Made by a program: the position numbers and the translations under genes. 64,000 nt of DNA from Massilia aurea (lineage in GTDB: Bacteria; Pseudomonadota; Gammaproteobacteria; Burkholderiales; Burkholderiaceae_D), in NCBI RefSeq assembly GCF_024753205.1, contig NZ_JANUGZ010000005.1:310001-374000 (forward strand), read 5' to 3'. Positions 26,303 to 35,585 of the stretch are shown here, piece by piece (within the stretch, counting starts at the first letter, position 1; every line of letters begins with the position of its first letter). The notes under the pieces were generated by a model. It ran no database searches. It was given only the letters and a program-made list of their open reading frames with translations, and was not told where the DNA came from.

Positions 26303-26800
26303 TCAGCGTGCTGGCCGGATCTCGGTACTCTGCATCATCGTGTTGCGCCAGCCGTCGGTCTGCAGCTGCCAGACGCGGACATAGCGTCCGCGAAACTCGC
26401 GCGGCACGCCGACTGGCTGCAGATCGGCCTGCATGCGACCGCGGACGATGGCCGTGTGGCCGCTGTCGAGCAACTGGATTTCCATGCTCACATTGCTGTA
26501 CGAGCGAAACTCGTATTCGTCGCGCGCCAGCACCTGCATGAATTCGCTGCGCGTGCGCACGCGGCCATTGGTTTCGACGTGATAGTAGTCGGTGGCAATC
26601 AGGTCGCGCAGGGCATCGACATCGCGTGTGGCGACGGCCTCGGCAAGGTGCCGTTCGGCATCGCGCAGCGACACCAGCAGTGGCGACTGCGCAGTTGTAA
26701 CGGCGAGGCCGGGCGGGGCGCCGCGCAGTGGCACGTGTGCGGTCGCAGCGCCCGAGGCAAACAGACATGACAGGAATAGAGCTGGCGGCAGGGCGCGCAT
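26303..26800 (-). CDS. Exported SnoaL/DUF4440-like protein
   Basis: A 165-residue protein with a signal peptide (FLSCLFASGAATA, about 1-21) and an NTF2-like cone fold of the DUF4440 type: a DAERHLAEAVATRDVDALRDLIATDYYHVETNGRV helix-loop pattern followed by the usual beta strands (HTAIVRGRM, RYVRVWQLQTDGWRNTM). Such domains bind small molecules. Many are uncharacterised and no catalytic residue can be assigned. It stands alone. Confidence 0.78.
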   Translation of the reverse strand: MRALPPALFLSCLFASGAATAHVPLRGAPPGLAVTTAQSPLLVSLRDAERHLAEAVATRDVDALRDLIATDYYHVETNGRVRTRSEFMQVLARDEYEFRSYSNVSMEIQLLDSGHTAIVRGRMQADLQPVGVPREFRGRYVRVWQLQTDGWRNTMMQSTEIRPAR

Positions 26801-26971
26801 GATGACTGGTCCAGAGAAACTTTAGATCAGTATATAAAGTCTGGTGTGACACGAATGTAACAGAATGTTTCGTCAGAAGGCGATTGTTGGACTTATTTCT
26901 GTTGTCGGCACGACAATAAGATTACACTGGCGGCTCCGGCACGATTGGCCGGTGACTCACCGGAGTATTTC

Positions 26972-27310
26972 ATGACGATGGCAGGCGGCGGAAACGCCCC
27001 TTCGAACGACGTCGCACTGCGCGCGTCGATGGGTATCGATGCCGTGCGCGTCGCGCTGGCAACTGCGATGATCCTGCTGGTGCCGCTGGCAGGGATGCAG
27101 TTCGCGCATGGTGTCCAGTGGACCGGCTTCGATTTCGCGGTGGCTGCGGTGCTGCTGGCCAGCGCCGGCTGGACGTGCCTGCGCACGGGCCGCCGCGTCG
27201 CGCGCCTGCTCCTGTGGCAGCGCGTCGCCGTCATCGGCGCACTGGCGCTGGTGTTTGCCGCGCTGTGGGTCGAACTTGCGGTGGGCGTGCTGTTCAACTT
27301 TGGCAGCTGA
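26972..27310 (+). CDS. Small integral membrane protein, hypothetical
   Basis: The 112 residues contain three hydrophobic segments (about 25-45, 50-70, 80-105), and the N-terminal 20 residues are soluble. ATG 26972 has GGAG upstream at good spacing. A start at 26945 is possible but lacks one. I recognise no domain. It sits just upstream of the copper ATPase promoter on the same strand but is probably not part of that unit. Confidence 0.7.
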   Translation: MTMAGGGNAPSNDVALRASMGIDAVRVALATAMILLVPLAGMQFAHGVQWTGFDFAVAAVLLASAGWTCLRTGRRVARLLLWQRVAVIGALALVFAALWVELAVGVLFNFGS

Positions 27311-27347
27311 GTTCGGCAGCTAAGGTCAGGCACACTTTACCAAGGTG

Positions 27348-27378
27348 TTGACCTTCCCGTAGTGGGAAGGTTTATCCT
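27348..27378 (+). promoter_or_regulatory. CueR-type copper-responsive promoter of the copper ATPase gene
   Basis: TTGACC (27348-27353) and TATCCT (27373-27378) are separated by 19 bp, the long spacer typical of MerR-family promoters. The spacer holds the perfect dyad ACCTTCCC-GTAGT-GGGAAGGT (27351-27371), which matches the CueR operator style. Transcription should begin around 27385, at or beside the start codon. No cueR gene is in the window. Confidence 0.9.
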
Positions 27379-27384
27379 TGTCGG

Positions 27385-29883
27385 ATGGATGCCAACACAC
27401 TCTCTCCCGCACAGCCGCCGGTCACACTGGTAATCGATGGCATGACCTGCGCCTCCTGCGTGGCGCGCGTCGAAAAAGCCCTGGCACACGTCCCTGGCGT
27501 CACGGGCGCCAGTGTCAACCTGGCCACCGAAAAGGCCCGGATTGACGGCGCTGCGCCACCGGCAGCACTGATGGCCGCCGTCGAAGCGGCCGGTTACGCG
27601 GCCCGCATCGAGACGACTGACGCGCCGACCGTGCCCGTCAAGACCGGCGCCGCCACCTGGTGGCCGGTCGCTGTCGGCGCGCTCTTGTCCATCCCGCTGG
27701 TGTTGCCCATGTTCCTGGCGCCGTTTGGCATCGACGCGATGCTGCCAGGCTGGGTGCAGTGGCTGCTGGCTACGCCCGTGCAATTCTGGCTCGGCGCGCG
27801 TTTCTACCGCGCTGGCTGGAGCGCGCTGCGCGCCGGCGCTGGCAATATGGACTTGCTCGTTGCCATCGGTACGAGCGCCGCCTACGGCCTGTCGCTGTAC
27901 CTGCTGCTGACGCAGAGCGGGCATGCTGTATCCCACCTGTATTTTGAGTCGTCGGCCGTCGTCATCACCCTGGTGCTGCTGGGTAAGTGGCTGGAAGGCC
28001 GCGCCCGGCGTCAGACGATCGAGGCACTGGGCGCGCTGGAACGCCTGCAACCCGCCGACGCCCTCGTGCGCCGCGACGGCGCCGATGTCCGTGTGCCGTT
28101 GGCAGCGCTGCGCGTGGGTGACGTCATGGTGGTCAAGCCCGGCGAACGGGTGCCGGCCGATGGCGTCGTGCTCGAGGGCCTGAGCCACGTTGACGAATCG
28201 CTGCTGACCGGCGAGAGCCTGCCGCAGGCCAAGGGCCCGCTTGACGCGGTCGTGGGCGGCGCGGTCAATGCGGACGGCCTACTGCTGGTGCGCGCCAGCG
28301 CTGTCGGCAGCGCCACGACGCTTGCGCAGATCATCCGCATGGTCGAAGACGCGCAGGCCGCCAAGGCGCCGATCCAGCGCCTGGTCGACCGCGTCAGCGC
28401 CGTGTTCGTGCCGGTGGTGCTCGCCATTGCGCTCGTCACGCTGCTGGCCTGGGGCGTGGGCACGGGTGACTGGCAGGGCGCGCTGCTCAACGCGGTCGCC
28501 GTGATGGTGATTGCCTGTCCGTGCGCGCTGGGCCTGGCCACGCCGACCGCGATCATGGTCGGCACCGGCGTGGCTGCGCGTTACGGCATTCTGATCAAGG
28601 ACGCCGAGGCACTGGAAACAGCGCACGCCGTTGACGTCGTCGTGTTCGACAAGACCGGCACCCTGACCGAGGGCCGTCCGCAATTGCTGGCGCTGGAAGG
28701 GCTAGACGCGACGCGCCTGCTCACGCTGGCCGCCGCGGTCCAGCAAACCAGCGCCCATCCGCTGGCGCGCGCCGTGCTGGACGAAGCGGCGCGGCGCGCG
28801 CTGCCCGTGCCGGACGCGACCGACGGGCGCGCTCTGCCGGGCCGTGGCGTGCAAGCCGATGTCGACGGCGCCACCATCCTGCTTGGCAACCGGCGCCTGA
28901 TGAACGACCTCGACGTCGTGGCGGGTGGGGCAGAGGCGCATGAAGCGGCCGGGCGCACCGTCTCCTGGCTGGCCGAGCGGCGCGGCGACGCCGTCACCGT
29001 GCTTGGCCTGCTCGCGTTCGGCGACCGGCTCAAACCCGGCGCGCAGGACGCCGTCGCAAGGCTGGTGGCGCGCGGCATCACGCCGGTGCTGCTGACCGGC
29101 GACAGCGCCGGCGCCGCGCAGGGCGTGGCGCGCGAACTCGGTATCACGCGCGTCCATGCCGAGGTGCTGCCGGCCGACAAGGCCGACGTCATCGCGGCAC
29201 TGCGCCAGGCTGGCCACACGGTCGCCATGATCGGCGACGGCATCAACGACGCACCGGCGCTGGCCGCCGCCGACGTCGGCATGGCGATGGCGACCGGGAC
29301 TGATGTCGCGATGCACAGCGCCGGCATCACGCTGATGCGGGGCGATCCGATGCTGGTGGCCGACGCGCTCGACGTTTCGCAGCGTACCTGGCGCAAGATT
29401 CGCCAGAACCTCGGCTGGGCCTTCGTGTATAACCTGATCGGCGTGCCACTGGCCGCCTTCGGCCTGCTCAATCCGGTGCTGGCCGGCGCCGCGATGGCGC
29501 TCAGCTCGGTCAGCGTCGTGGCCAACGCCTTGCTGCTGCGCCGCTGGCGCGCCGCGCCGAATGCCACCCCTGCCACCCCTGCCACCCCTGCCACCCCTGC
29601 CACCCCTGCCACCCCTGTCACCGGGGCGCCTGCACCCGAGTCCGACCCCATTCCTGCACCCCCAACCAAAGGAGAACTTCCCATGTATGAATTGACTGTT
29701 GCCGACATGACCTGCAAGCACTGCGTTGGCCGCGTGACGGCCGCTGTCCACGCCGTCGACCCGGCCGCCACGGTGAACATCGATCTGGCCAGCGGCAAGG
29801 TCCGCATCGACAGCGCGCTTGAGGTGGCCCCGCTGGCGGCGGCCATCGACAGCGCTGGCTATCCGGTGACGGCCGGCGCCTGA
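27385..29883 (+). CDS. copA: Copper-exporting P1B-type ATPase with C-terminal CopZ-like domain
   Basis: An 832-residue Cu(I) exporter in the cytoplasmic membrane. Order: N-terminal HMA domain with GMTCASC (about 19-25), eight membrane helices, the TGES actuator motif (LLTGES), CPC in TM6 (about 377-379), the phosphorylated Asp in DKTGT (about 420), SAHP, and GDGINDAP. After the last helix comes a low-complexity (ATP)6 linker and a second HMA domain (about 767-832, DMTCKHC). This C-terminal copy resembles a free CopZ chaperone and has its own SD and ATG. Neighbours are copper genes. Confidence 0.93.
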   Translation: MDANTLSPAQPPVTLVIDGMTCASCVARVEKALAHVPGVTGASVNLATEKARIDGAAPPAALMAAVEAAGYAARIETTDAPTVPVKTGAATWWPVAVGALLSIPLVLPMFLAPFGIDAMLPGWVQWLLATPVQFWLGARFYRAGWSALRAGAGNMDLLVAIGTSAAYGLSLYLLLTQSGHAVSHLYFESSAVVITLVLLGKWLEGRARRQTIEALGALERLQPADALVRRDGADVRVPLAALRVGDVMVVKPGERVPADGVVLEGLSHVDESLLTGESLPQAKGPLDAVVGGAVNADGLLLVRASAVGSATTLAQIIRMVEDAQAAKAPIQRLVDRVSAVFVPVVLAIALVTLLAWGVGTGDWQGALLNAVAVMVIACPCALGLATPTAIMVGTGVAARYGILIKDAEALETAHAVDVVVFDKTGTLTEGRPQLLALEGLDATRLLTLAAAVQQTSAHPLARAVLDEAARRALPVPDATDGRALPGRGVQADVDGATILLGNRRLMNDLDVVAGGAEAHEAAGRTVSWLAERRGDAVTVLGLLAFGDRLKPGAQDAVARLVARGITPVLLTGDSAGAAQGVARELGITRVHAEVLPADKADVIAALRQAGHTVAMIGDGINDAPALAAADVGMAMATGTDVAMHSAGITLMRGDPMLVADALDVSQRTWRKIRQNLGWAFVYNLIGVPLAAFGLLNPVLAGAAMALSSVSVVANALLLRRWRAAPNATPATPATPATPATPATPVTGAPAPESDPIPAPPTKGELPMYELTVADMTCKHCVGRVTAAVHAVDPAATVNIDLASGKVRIDSALEVAPLAAAIDSAGYPVTAGA
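29563..29616 (+). repeat. Six tandem 9-bp repeats inside copA
   Basis: GCCACCCCT is repeated six times and encodes (Ala-Thr-Pro)6, the linker between the ATPase and the C-terminal HMA domain. The unit is a multiple of three, so changes in copy number keep the frame. Confidence 0.95.
29683..29883 (+). CDS. Possible separately translated CopZ-like copper chaperone (in frame within copA)
   Basis: AAAGGAG (29668-29674) sits 8 bases before ATG 29683, in frame with the ATPase gene. Translation from here would give a 66-residue HMA protein starting MYELTVADMTCKHC, the size and shape of a CopZ chaperone. The SD is stronger than most in this window. Dual output (fused domain plus free chaperone) is inferred. 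Confidence 0.55.
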   Translation: MYELTVADMTCKHCVGRVTAAVHAVDPAATVNIDLASGKVRIDSALEVAPLAAAIDSAGYPVTAGA

Positions 29884-30028
29884 AGCAGACCGGTCACACG
29901 GCCCAATGTGTTTCCTGGACGATAAGCGGATAAATACACCCCCAAACAATATTCATTTAGGCTATATTTTGTAGAAAGAACAATACCGAACACTGGCATC
30001 CCCGACCGACCTCGTCAGCGGAATCCTC

Positions 30029-32776
30029 ATGAGAGATGGTGTGCTCGCAGAACCGATCGACCTGGTCAAGCATCCGCCCGGTAGAGCCCAGCTGCGCCGG
30101 GCGGTCATGGTGCTGGCGGCGCTGGGGCTGCTGTTTGCGGTTCTGGTGCCGGCAGCCGGCGTGCCCTTGCCGCACGCGCCGGAATTCCTGCCAATCTATC
30201 TGTCGACGCTGATTGCCAGCAACTTCGTCACCGGCATCCTGCTGCTCGGCCATGTCCACACGCGGCGCTCGCTCGCCCTGGGCATCCTTGCGCTTGGCTA
30301 CCTGTTCACGGCGCTGATTGCCGGCGCCCATATGCTCACGTTCCACGGGCTGCTTGGCGACGAGGGCGTGCTCGGCGGTAACCCGCAGACCGCCGCCTGG
30401 CTGCACGCGGCCTGGCACGCGCTGTATCCGCTGTTCGTGCTCGGCTATTCGCGCAGCGCGCGCGGACGCCTGGCCGGGGCGCCGCTGCCGCCACACTTCA
30501 TGCGCATCGGCGCGCTGCTGACCGCGCTGTTCGTTTCGCTGCTGGTGCTGGTGGGCACGACCGGCGCGCCGTATCTGCCCAGGCTGATCGACGGCACGCG
30601 CACCTTGCCGCTCTACCATGGCATCTCGGTCGCGATACTGGCGCTGTCGGTCTACGTGCTGTACGCCACGGTGCAAAAGCGCCCGCGCACCGTGCTCGAT
30701 GTCTGGCTGACCGTCGCGATGGCGGCCTGGGTGTTCGAAGTGGGTCTGTCCTGCGTGTTCAATACGGGTCTCTACGACCTCGGGTTCTATGCCGGGCGCC
30801 TGTACGGACTATCGACGTCGCTGTTCGTGCTGGGCGCGCTGGCGATCGACAATATCGCGCTGCACGCGCGCCTGCATGCAACGTTCGAGGAAATGATCGA
30901 AACGCGCGCCCATGCGCAGTGGCAAAGCCTGCTCGGCACCGTGTTGCGCCAGTTGCCCGACGGCGTGCTGATCGTCGATGCTCGGGGCCGCTGCGTGATG
31001 GCGAACGACCAGGCCACGCAAATGGCGCGCCACTTCGGAGCCGACGGCGTCAAGGGCATGCTGGACCTGATCTGCGAACCGGTCGCACGTGCGATCAGTG
31101 GCCGGGCCTTTGACGATGCCATGATCGAGAGCGTGCAGGGCGGCGCGCGCCGCGTGTTCGCGGTCAGCGGCGCACCGCTGCGCGAGAGCGCCGCCGAACT
31201 GGCCGCCGCCGTGATCGTCATCGACGACATCACCGAGCGCACCGAGGCCAGTGCAGCGCTGGCACGGGCGCTCGACCAGACCCGCTACCTGATCGAGAAC
31301 ACGCCGCTGGCCGTGATCGAGTGGGACCGCGACCTGGTCATCACGTTGTGGAACCGCCGCGCCGAAGAGTTGTTCGGCTGGTCCGCAGGTGAGGCCATCG
31401 GCCAGCGGATCGACGGCATGGGCATAATTCACGAGGGCGATGCCAACCAGGTCGACACGATGATCGCGCGCCTGATCGACTCCGGCACGCGCTACGCCAA
31501 GTCGGCCAACCGCAACCGCACCCGCGACGGGCGCGCGCTGTGCTGCGAATGGTACAACTCGGTGCTGGTCGACGAGGCAGGCGAGATCCAGACCGTGTTC
31601 TCGCTGGTGCTGGACGTGTCCGAGCGCGAAGCGGCGATGCACAGCCTGCGCGAGGCCGACGGGCGCAAGGACGTCTATATCGCGACGCTGGCGCACGAGC
31701 TGCGCAATCCGCTCGCGCCGATCGCGAATGCGGCCTCACTATTACGCAGCAAGGCGCTGGCGCCGGAACGCATCGAATGGATCGCGGCCATGGTGGCGCG
31801 CCAGACCGACCAGATGGCGCGTCTACTGGACGACCTGCTGGACGTGTCGCGCATCAGCCGCGGCAAGATCGAACTGCGCCGCGTGCGCGTGGACCTAGGC
31901 CGCTTGCTGCGCGAAACGCTGCAGACGAGCATGCCGCTGATCGAGGCCGGGCGCCATCAGGTGGCGCTGCGGGTGGCTGACGAACCGCTGTGGGTCGACG
32001 CCGATCCGCTGCGCCTGACGCAGGTGTTCGCCAACCTGATCACGAATGCGGCCAAGTACACGCCGCCCGGCGGCGGTCTCGAACTGGGCTTGCGGCGCGA
32101 AGACAATCAGGCCGTGGCGTGGGTGGCCGATAGCGGCGTAGGGCTGGCGCCCGACATGCTCGAACGCGTGTTCGATCCATTCGTGCAGGCCGGCAGCGCC
32201 AGTCACCTAGCGCAGGGCGGCCTGGGGATCGGGCTGTCGCTGGCCAAGGGCTTTGTCGAACTGCATGGCGGCAGCATCCGCGCTGACAGCGACGGGCCGG
32301 GCCGCGGCGCGACCTTCCTCGTGCGCCTGCGCCTGTGCGAGGAGCCGGCCATGGCGCCGGGCGAGGTGCTCCCCGTGCCTGATGGCGCGGCGCTGGGCAA
32401 GCATATCCTGGTCGCCGACGACAATGTGGACGCAGCGGAATCGCTGGCCTGGCTGCTGCGCTCCGAAGGCGCGACCGTGATGGTGGCCCACGATGGCGCA
32501 GAAGCGCTGCGCCTGCACCGCGAACGGCCGGCCCGGATCGCGGTGCTCGACCTGGGCATGCCGCACCTGGATGGCCTGGAACTGGCGGGCATGCTGGCCC
32601 AGGATGCGCCGCGCCCGTACCTGGTGGCCGTGACGGGGCGCGGCAGAAAGGAAGACCGGGCCGCCTCGCTGGCGGCCGGCTTCGACGAGCACTTCACGAA
32701 GCCGGTCGCACCACAGCAGCTGATCGCGCTGCTACGTAAGGTACCCGAGGTGCCAGAGACACCGGCAGCCCCCTAG
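30029..32776 (+). CDS. MASE4-PAS-PAS hybrid sensor histidine kinase
   Basis: A 915-residue membrane kinase. About seven hydrophobic segments (20-255) match a MASE4 sensor. Two PAS domains follow (about 300-400 and 410-540), then HisKA with ATLAHELRNPLAP (phosphorylated His near 556), HATPase_c with DSGVGLAPDMLERVFDPF and GGLGIGLSLAKGF, and a C-terminal receiver (about 790-910, LVADDN, AVLDLGMPHLDG with Asp near 841, and Lys in FTKPV). The separate output regulator is unknown. It converges with the multicopper oxidase gene, overlapping by 4 bp. Confidence 0.9.
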   Translation: MRDGVLAEPIDLVKHPPGRAQLRRAVMVLAALGLLFAVLVPAAGVPLPHAPEFLPIYLSTLIASNFVTGILLLGHVHTRRSLALGILALGYLFTALIAGAHMLTFHGLLGDEGVLGGNPQTAAWLHAAWHALYPLFVLGYSRSARGRLAGAPLPPHFMRIGALLTALFVSLLVLVGTTGAPYLPRLIDGTRTLPLYHGISVAILALSVYVLYATVQKRPRTVLDVWLTVAMAAWVFEVGLSCVFNTGLYDLGFYAGRLYGLSTSLFVLGALAIDNIALHARLHATFEEMIETRAHAQWQSLLGTVLRQLPDGVLIVDARGRCVMANDQATQMARHFGADGVKGMLDLICEPVARAISGRAFDDAMIESVQGGARRVFAVSGAPLRESAAELAAAVIVIDDITERTEASAALARALDQTRYLIENTPLAVIEWDRDLVITLWNRRAEELFGWSAGEAIGQRIDGMGIIHEGDANQVDTMIARLIDSGTRYAKSANRNRTRDGRALCCEWYNSVLVDEAGEIQTVFSLVLDVSEREAAMHSLREADGRKDVYIATLAHELRNPLAPIANAASLLRSKALAPERIEWIAAMVARQTDQMARLLDDLLDVSRISRGKIELRRVRVDLGRLLRETLQTSMPLIEAGRHQVALRVADEPLWVDADPLRLTQVFANLITNAAKYTPPGGGLELGLRREDNQAVAWVADSGVGLAPDMLERVFDPFVQAGSASHLAQGGLGIGLSLAKGFVELHGGSIRADSDGPGRGATFLVRLRLCEEPAMAPGEVLPVPDGAALGKHILVADDNVDAAESLAWLLRSEGATVMVAHDGAEALRLHRERPARIAVLDLGMPHLDGLELAGMLAQDAPRPYLVAVTGRGRKEDRAASLAAGFDEHFTKPVAPQQLIALLRKVPEVPETPAAP

Positions 32777-34185
32777 TGGTGCTCGTGCCCCGTCATGTCG
32801 TTCGCGCCGGGTTTGCGCGCATCCATGGCCTGGTCGGCGGGCGCCGGTGCAGGGCGGGCATCCGGCGCGCGTGGCGCTGGCGGTAGCGCCTCGGCCCCGT
32901 CACCGGTCCATTCGCGCGCGACCGTACCGGCTGGATGCCGGTACCAGCCAGGGTCGCTGTAGTCGCCGCGTTTGAGGCCTTCGCGCACTTTCAGCACCGT
33001 GAACATGCCGCCCATCTCCAGGTTGCCGAACGGGCCGTCGCCGCTCATCATCGGCAGCGTGTTGGCCGGCAGCGGCATCTTCATGTCGCCCATCGAGCCG
33101 CCCTTGTCGCCCATGACCATATAGCCCGGCACCAGCTTGTTGATCTTCTCCGCCACGCCGCGATGGTCGACGCCGATCAGCGTGGGCACGTCGTGGCCCA
33201 TCGCATTCATCGTGTGGTGCGATTTGTGGCAGTGGAAGGCCCAGTCGCCCGGTGCATCGGCCACGAACTCGATGGCGCGCATCTGGCCGACGGCGACGTC
33301 GGTCGTCACCTCGGGCCAGCGCGCCGATTTCGGCACCCAGCCGCCATCGGTGCCAGCGACCTCGAAGCGGTGCCCGTGCAGATGGATCGGGTGGTTCGTC
33401 ATCGTCAGGTTGCCGACGCGGATACGCACCTTGTCGCCCAGGCGCGCGACCATCGGATCCAGGCCCGGGAACACGCGGCTGTTGATGGTCCACAGATTAA
33501 AGTCGAGCATCGTGTTGGTGCGCGGCGTATAGCTGCCCGGTTCGATGTCGTACGAGGAAAGCAGCATCACGTAATCGCGGTCGACGGCGTGCTGGCGCGG
33601 GTTCTTCGGGTGCGTGACCCAGAAACCCATCATCCCCATCGCCATCTGCTGCATCTCGTCGGCGTGCGGGTGGTACATGAAGGTGCCCGCATGGCGCGCG
33701 ACGAATTCATAGACGAAGGTCTTGCCGGGCTGGATGCCGGGCTGGGTCAGGCCCGTCACGCCATCCATCCCGCACGGCAGCAACTGGCCGTGCCAGTGCA
33801 CGCTCGTGTGTTCGGGCAGCTTGTTGGTGACAAAGATGCGCACGCGGTCGCCCTCGACCACTTCGATGGTGGGGCCCGGGCTCTGGCCGTTGTAGCCCCA
33901 CAGATTGACCTGCATGCCGGGCGCGAATTCGCGCACGACCGGTTCCGCCACCAGGTGGAATTCCTTGACGCCGTCCTTCATGCGCCATGGCAGCGTCCAG
34001 CCGTTGAGCGTGACGACGGGGTTGTACGGGCGTCCGCCCGTCGGGGCCAGCGGCGCGGCGGTGGCGCTCGACGTATGGGTCGTGGCTTCCGGCAGCGACG
34101 CCGCGCCGGCACGGCTCACGAGCGAGGCGCCCAGTGCCGTGATGCCGGCGCCGGCGCCGGTCAGGAACGATCTGCGGTTGGTCAT
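32773..34185 (-). CDS. Copper-resistance multicopper oxidase, Tat-exported
   Basis: A 470-residue periplasmic oxidase with a Tat signal (NRRSFLTG, about 3-10). Copper ligands are in HWHG, HPHADEM, HPIHLHGH and HCHKSHHTMNAMGH, the four conserved sites of the laccase/CopA/CueO type. The last has the T1 Cys and an axial Met near the C terminus. A Met/Gly-rich stretch (about 370-390) may bind Cu(I), and the tail ends in His-rich GHEHH. It is expected to oxidise Cu(I) to less toxic Cu(II). Its ATG overlaps the TolC-like gene's stop as ATGA. Confidence 0.92.
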   Translation of the reverse strand: MTNRRSFLTGAGAGITALGASLVSRAGAASLPEATTHTSSATAAPLAPTGGRPYNPVVTLNGWTLPWRMKDGVKEFHLVAEPVVREFAPGMQVNLWGYNGQSPGPTIEVVEGDRVRIFVTNKLPEHTSVHWHGQLLPCGMDGVTGLTQPGIQPGKTFVYEFVARHAGTFMYHPHADEMQQMAMGMMGFWVTHPKNPRQHAVDRDYVMLLSSYDIEPGSYTPRTNTMLDFNLWTINSRVFPGLDPMVARLGDKVRIRVGNLTMTNHPIHLHGHRFEVAGTDGGWVPKSARWPEVTTDVAVGQMRAIEFVADAPGDWAFHCHKSHHTMNAMGHDVPTLIGVDHRGVAEKINKLVPGYMVMGDKGGSMGDMKMPLPANTLPMMSGDGPFGNLEMGGMFTVLKVREGLKRGDYSDPGWYRHPAGTVAREWTGDGAEALPPAPRAPDARPAPAPADQAMDARKPGANDMTGHEHH

Positions 34186-35585
34186 TGTGGTGTGTCCTTC
34201 ATATTAGTGATCGATGGCGCCGGCAGGCGCGTGCCGATGGCGGTTTCCAGGTCGACCTGGGCCAGCCAGAAATCCTTCAGCGCTTCGATGGTGGCGTGGA
34301 CCGCGGCAGCCTGTTCGCGCGCGTCGGCCAGCAGCTCGAACGGGCTGGCCAGCATGCCGTTGTAGCGCAGCAGCGTCTCGTCCGCGATCTGCTTGCGCAG
34401 CGGGATCACCTGGTCGCGGTAGTGGCGCGCCACGTCGTAGCTGGCGCGGTAGCCGAGGTAGCCCGCGCGCGCTTCGCTGCGGGCATTGACCGCGACGGCC
34501 GCGACCTGGCCGAGCGACTGCATGTACACCGCTTCGGCGCGCGCCACGCGGGCGCCGCCCCAGTCGAACAGTGGCAGCTCCAGGCCAATCTCGTAGCCAT
34601 CACTTTTCGGTTCGCCTGTCTCGCGCTTGTCGGCATAGCCCAGGTCGAGCACATTGACGAAGCGCGTGGTGCGCGTGAGGCCCAGATCGGCGGCGGTGCC
34701 GGCTGCAGCGGCGCGCGCGGCCTGTACGTCCAGGCGCTGGCTCAGTGCCGTGCGTTCGATGCCGGCCAGTTCGGCGGGCGCCGCCGGTAGGTCGGGCAAG
34801 CGCTCGGGCAGTGCGTAGAGCGCCTGCGCGCCCCACAGGCCAAGCTGGCGCGTCAGGTGTTCACGCGCGGCGTTGGCCAGGCGGTCGGCGCGCAGTACGC
34901 CGGCACCGGCTTCGGCGTGGAAGGCGGACTCGCGCGCCAGGTCCAGCGCACTGGCATTGCCGGTCTGGGTCATGCGCGCCATCAGTGAGCTCGATGCGTC
35001 GGCGGCGTCTGCCACCTGGCGCGCATAGGCTACCGCCTGGCGCGCCGCCACGGCCTCGATCCAGGCGCGCCGGGTAGCGTTGACGTGATGCTCGATGGCA
35101 GCCGCCACGCGCAGTGTCGTTTTGTCAAGGCGCCGCGCGGCCATGCGCTGGCGCAGCGGCATCGTGAGCAGGCCCGCCAGGTCGATCGAGACCGAGCGTT
35201 CGGTTTCCCGGTTGCCGCCGCCGTCCATGCGTGAGAACCCGAAGCCCGGATTGCGCAGGCGAGCGGCCTGGGCCACGTCGGCCTGGGCAATGCCGGCTTC
35301 CCAGTAGGTGGCCTGCAGGCCCGGGTGGTTCAGCGCGGCGATGCGCACGGCGGCGTCCTGCGTCAGCGGCGCCTGCAGCAGCGTGTCGATCTCCGCCTGC
35401 AAGGCCTGGCGGTCGGCATCGCTGCGCAGCAGGCGCGCATCCACGCCCGTGCGCGCCTGCGCGGCAGTGGCGCTGGCTTCGAAGGCGCGCTCGGGCGCGA
35501 CGCTGGCGCAGCCGGCAAGCAGCAGGCCCAGGCTAACGGCCAGGCTCGGGGCCAGCGTCGCATGCCAAGAAATTGGACTTGCCAT
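34182..35585 (-). CDS. TolC-family outer-membrane lipoprotein of the copper operon
   Basis: A 467-residue outer-membrane efflux protein with a lipobox LLAGC near residue 25. The two long repeats of the TolC family are visible: an N-terminal HPGLQATYWEAGIAQADVAQAARLRNPGF, and a C-terminal YEIGLELPLFDWGGARVARAEAVYMQSL that resembles it. ATG 35585 overlaps the upstream gene's stop as TGATG. The open frame to 36413 is not coding. Such proteins pair with periplasmic adaptors, but no RND pump is nearby. Confidence 0.88.
   Translation of the reverse strand: MASPISWHATLAPSLAVSLGLLLAGCASVAPERAFEASATAAQARTGVDARLLRSDADRQALQAEIDTLLQAPLTQDAAVRIAALNHPGLQATYWEAGIAQADVAQAARLRNPGFGFSRMDGGGNRETERSVSIDLAGLLTMPLRQRMAARRLDKTTLRVAAAIEHHVNATRRAWIEAVAARQAVAYARQVADAADASSSLMARMTQTGNASALDLARESAFHAEAGAGVLRADRLANAAREHLTRQLGLWGAQALYALPERLPDLPAAPAELAGIERTALSQRLDVQAARAAAAGTAADLGLTRTTRFVNVLDLGYADKRETGEPKSDGYEIGLELPLFDWGGARVARAEAVYMQSLGQVAAVAVNARSEARAGYLGYRASYDVARHYRDQVIPLRKQIADETLLRYNGMLASPFELLADAREQAAAVHATIEALKDFWLAQVDLETAIGTRLPAPSITNMKDTPQ

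Noticed and set aside
29563..29616. Possible CRISPR-like array
   Set aside because: Six contiguous 9-bp units without spacers, inside a coding frame. It is a minisatellite. No CRISPR array is seen anywhere in the window.
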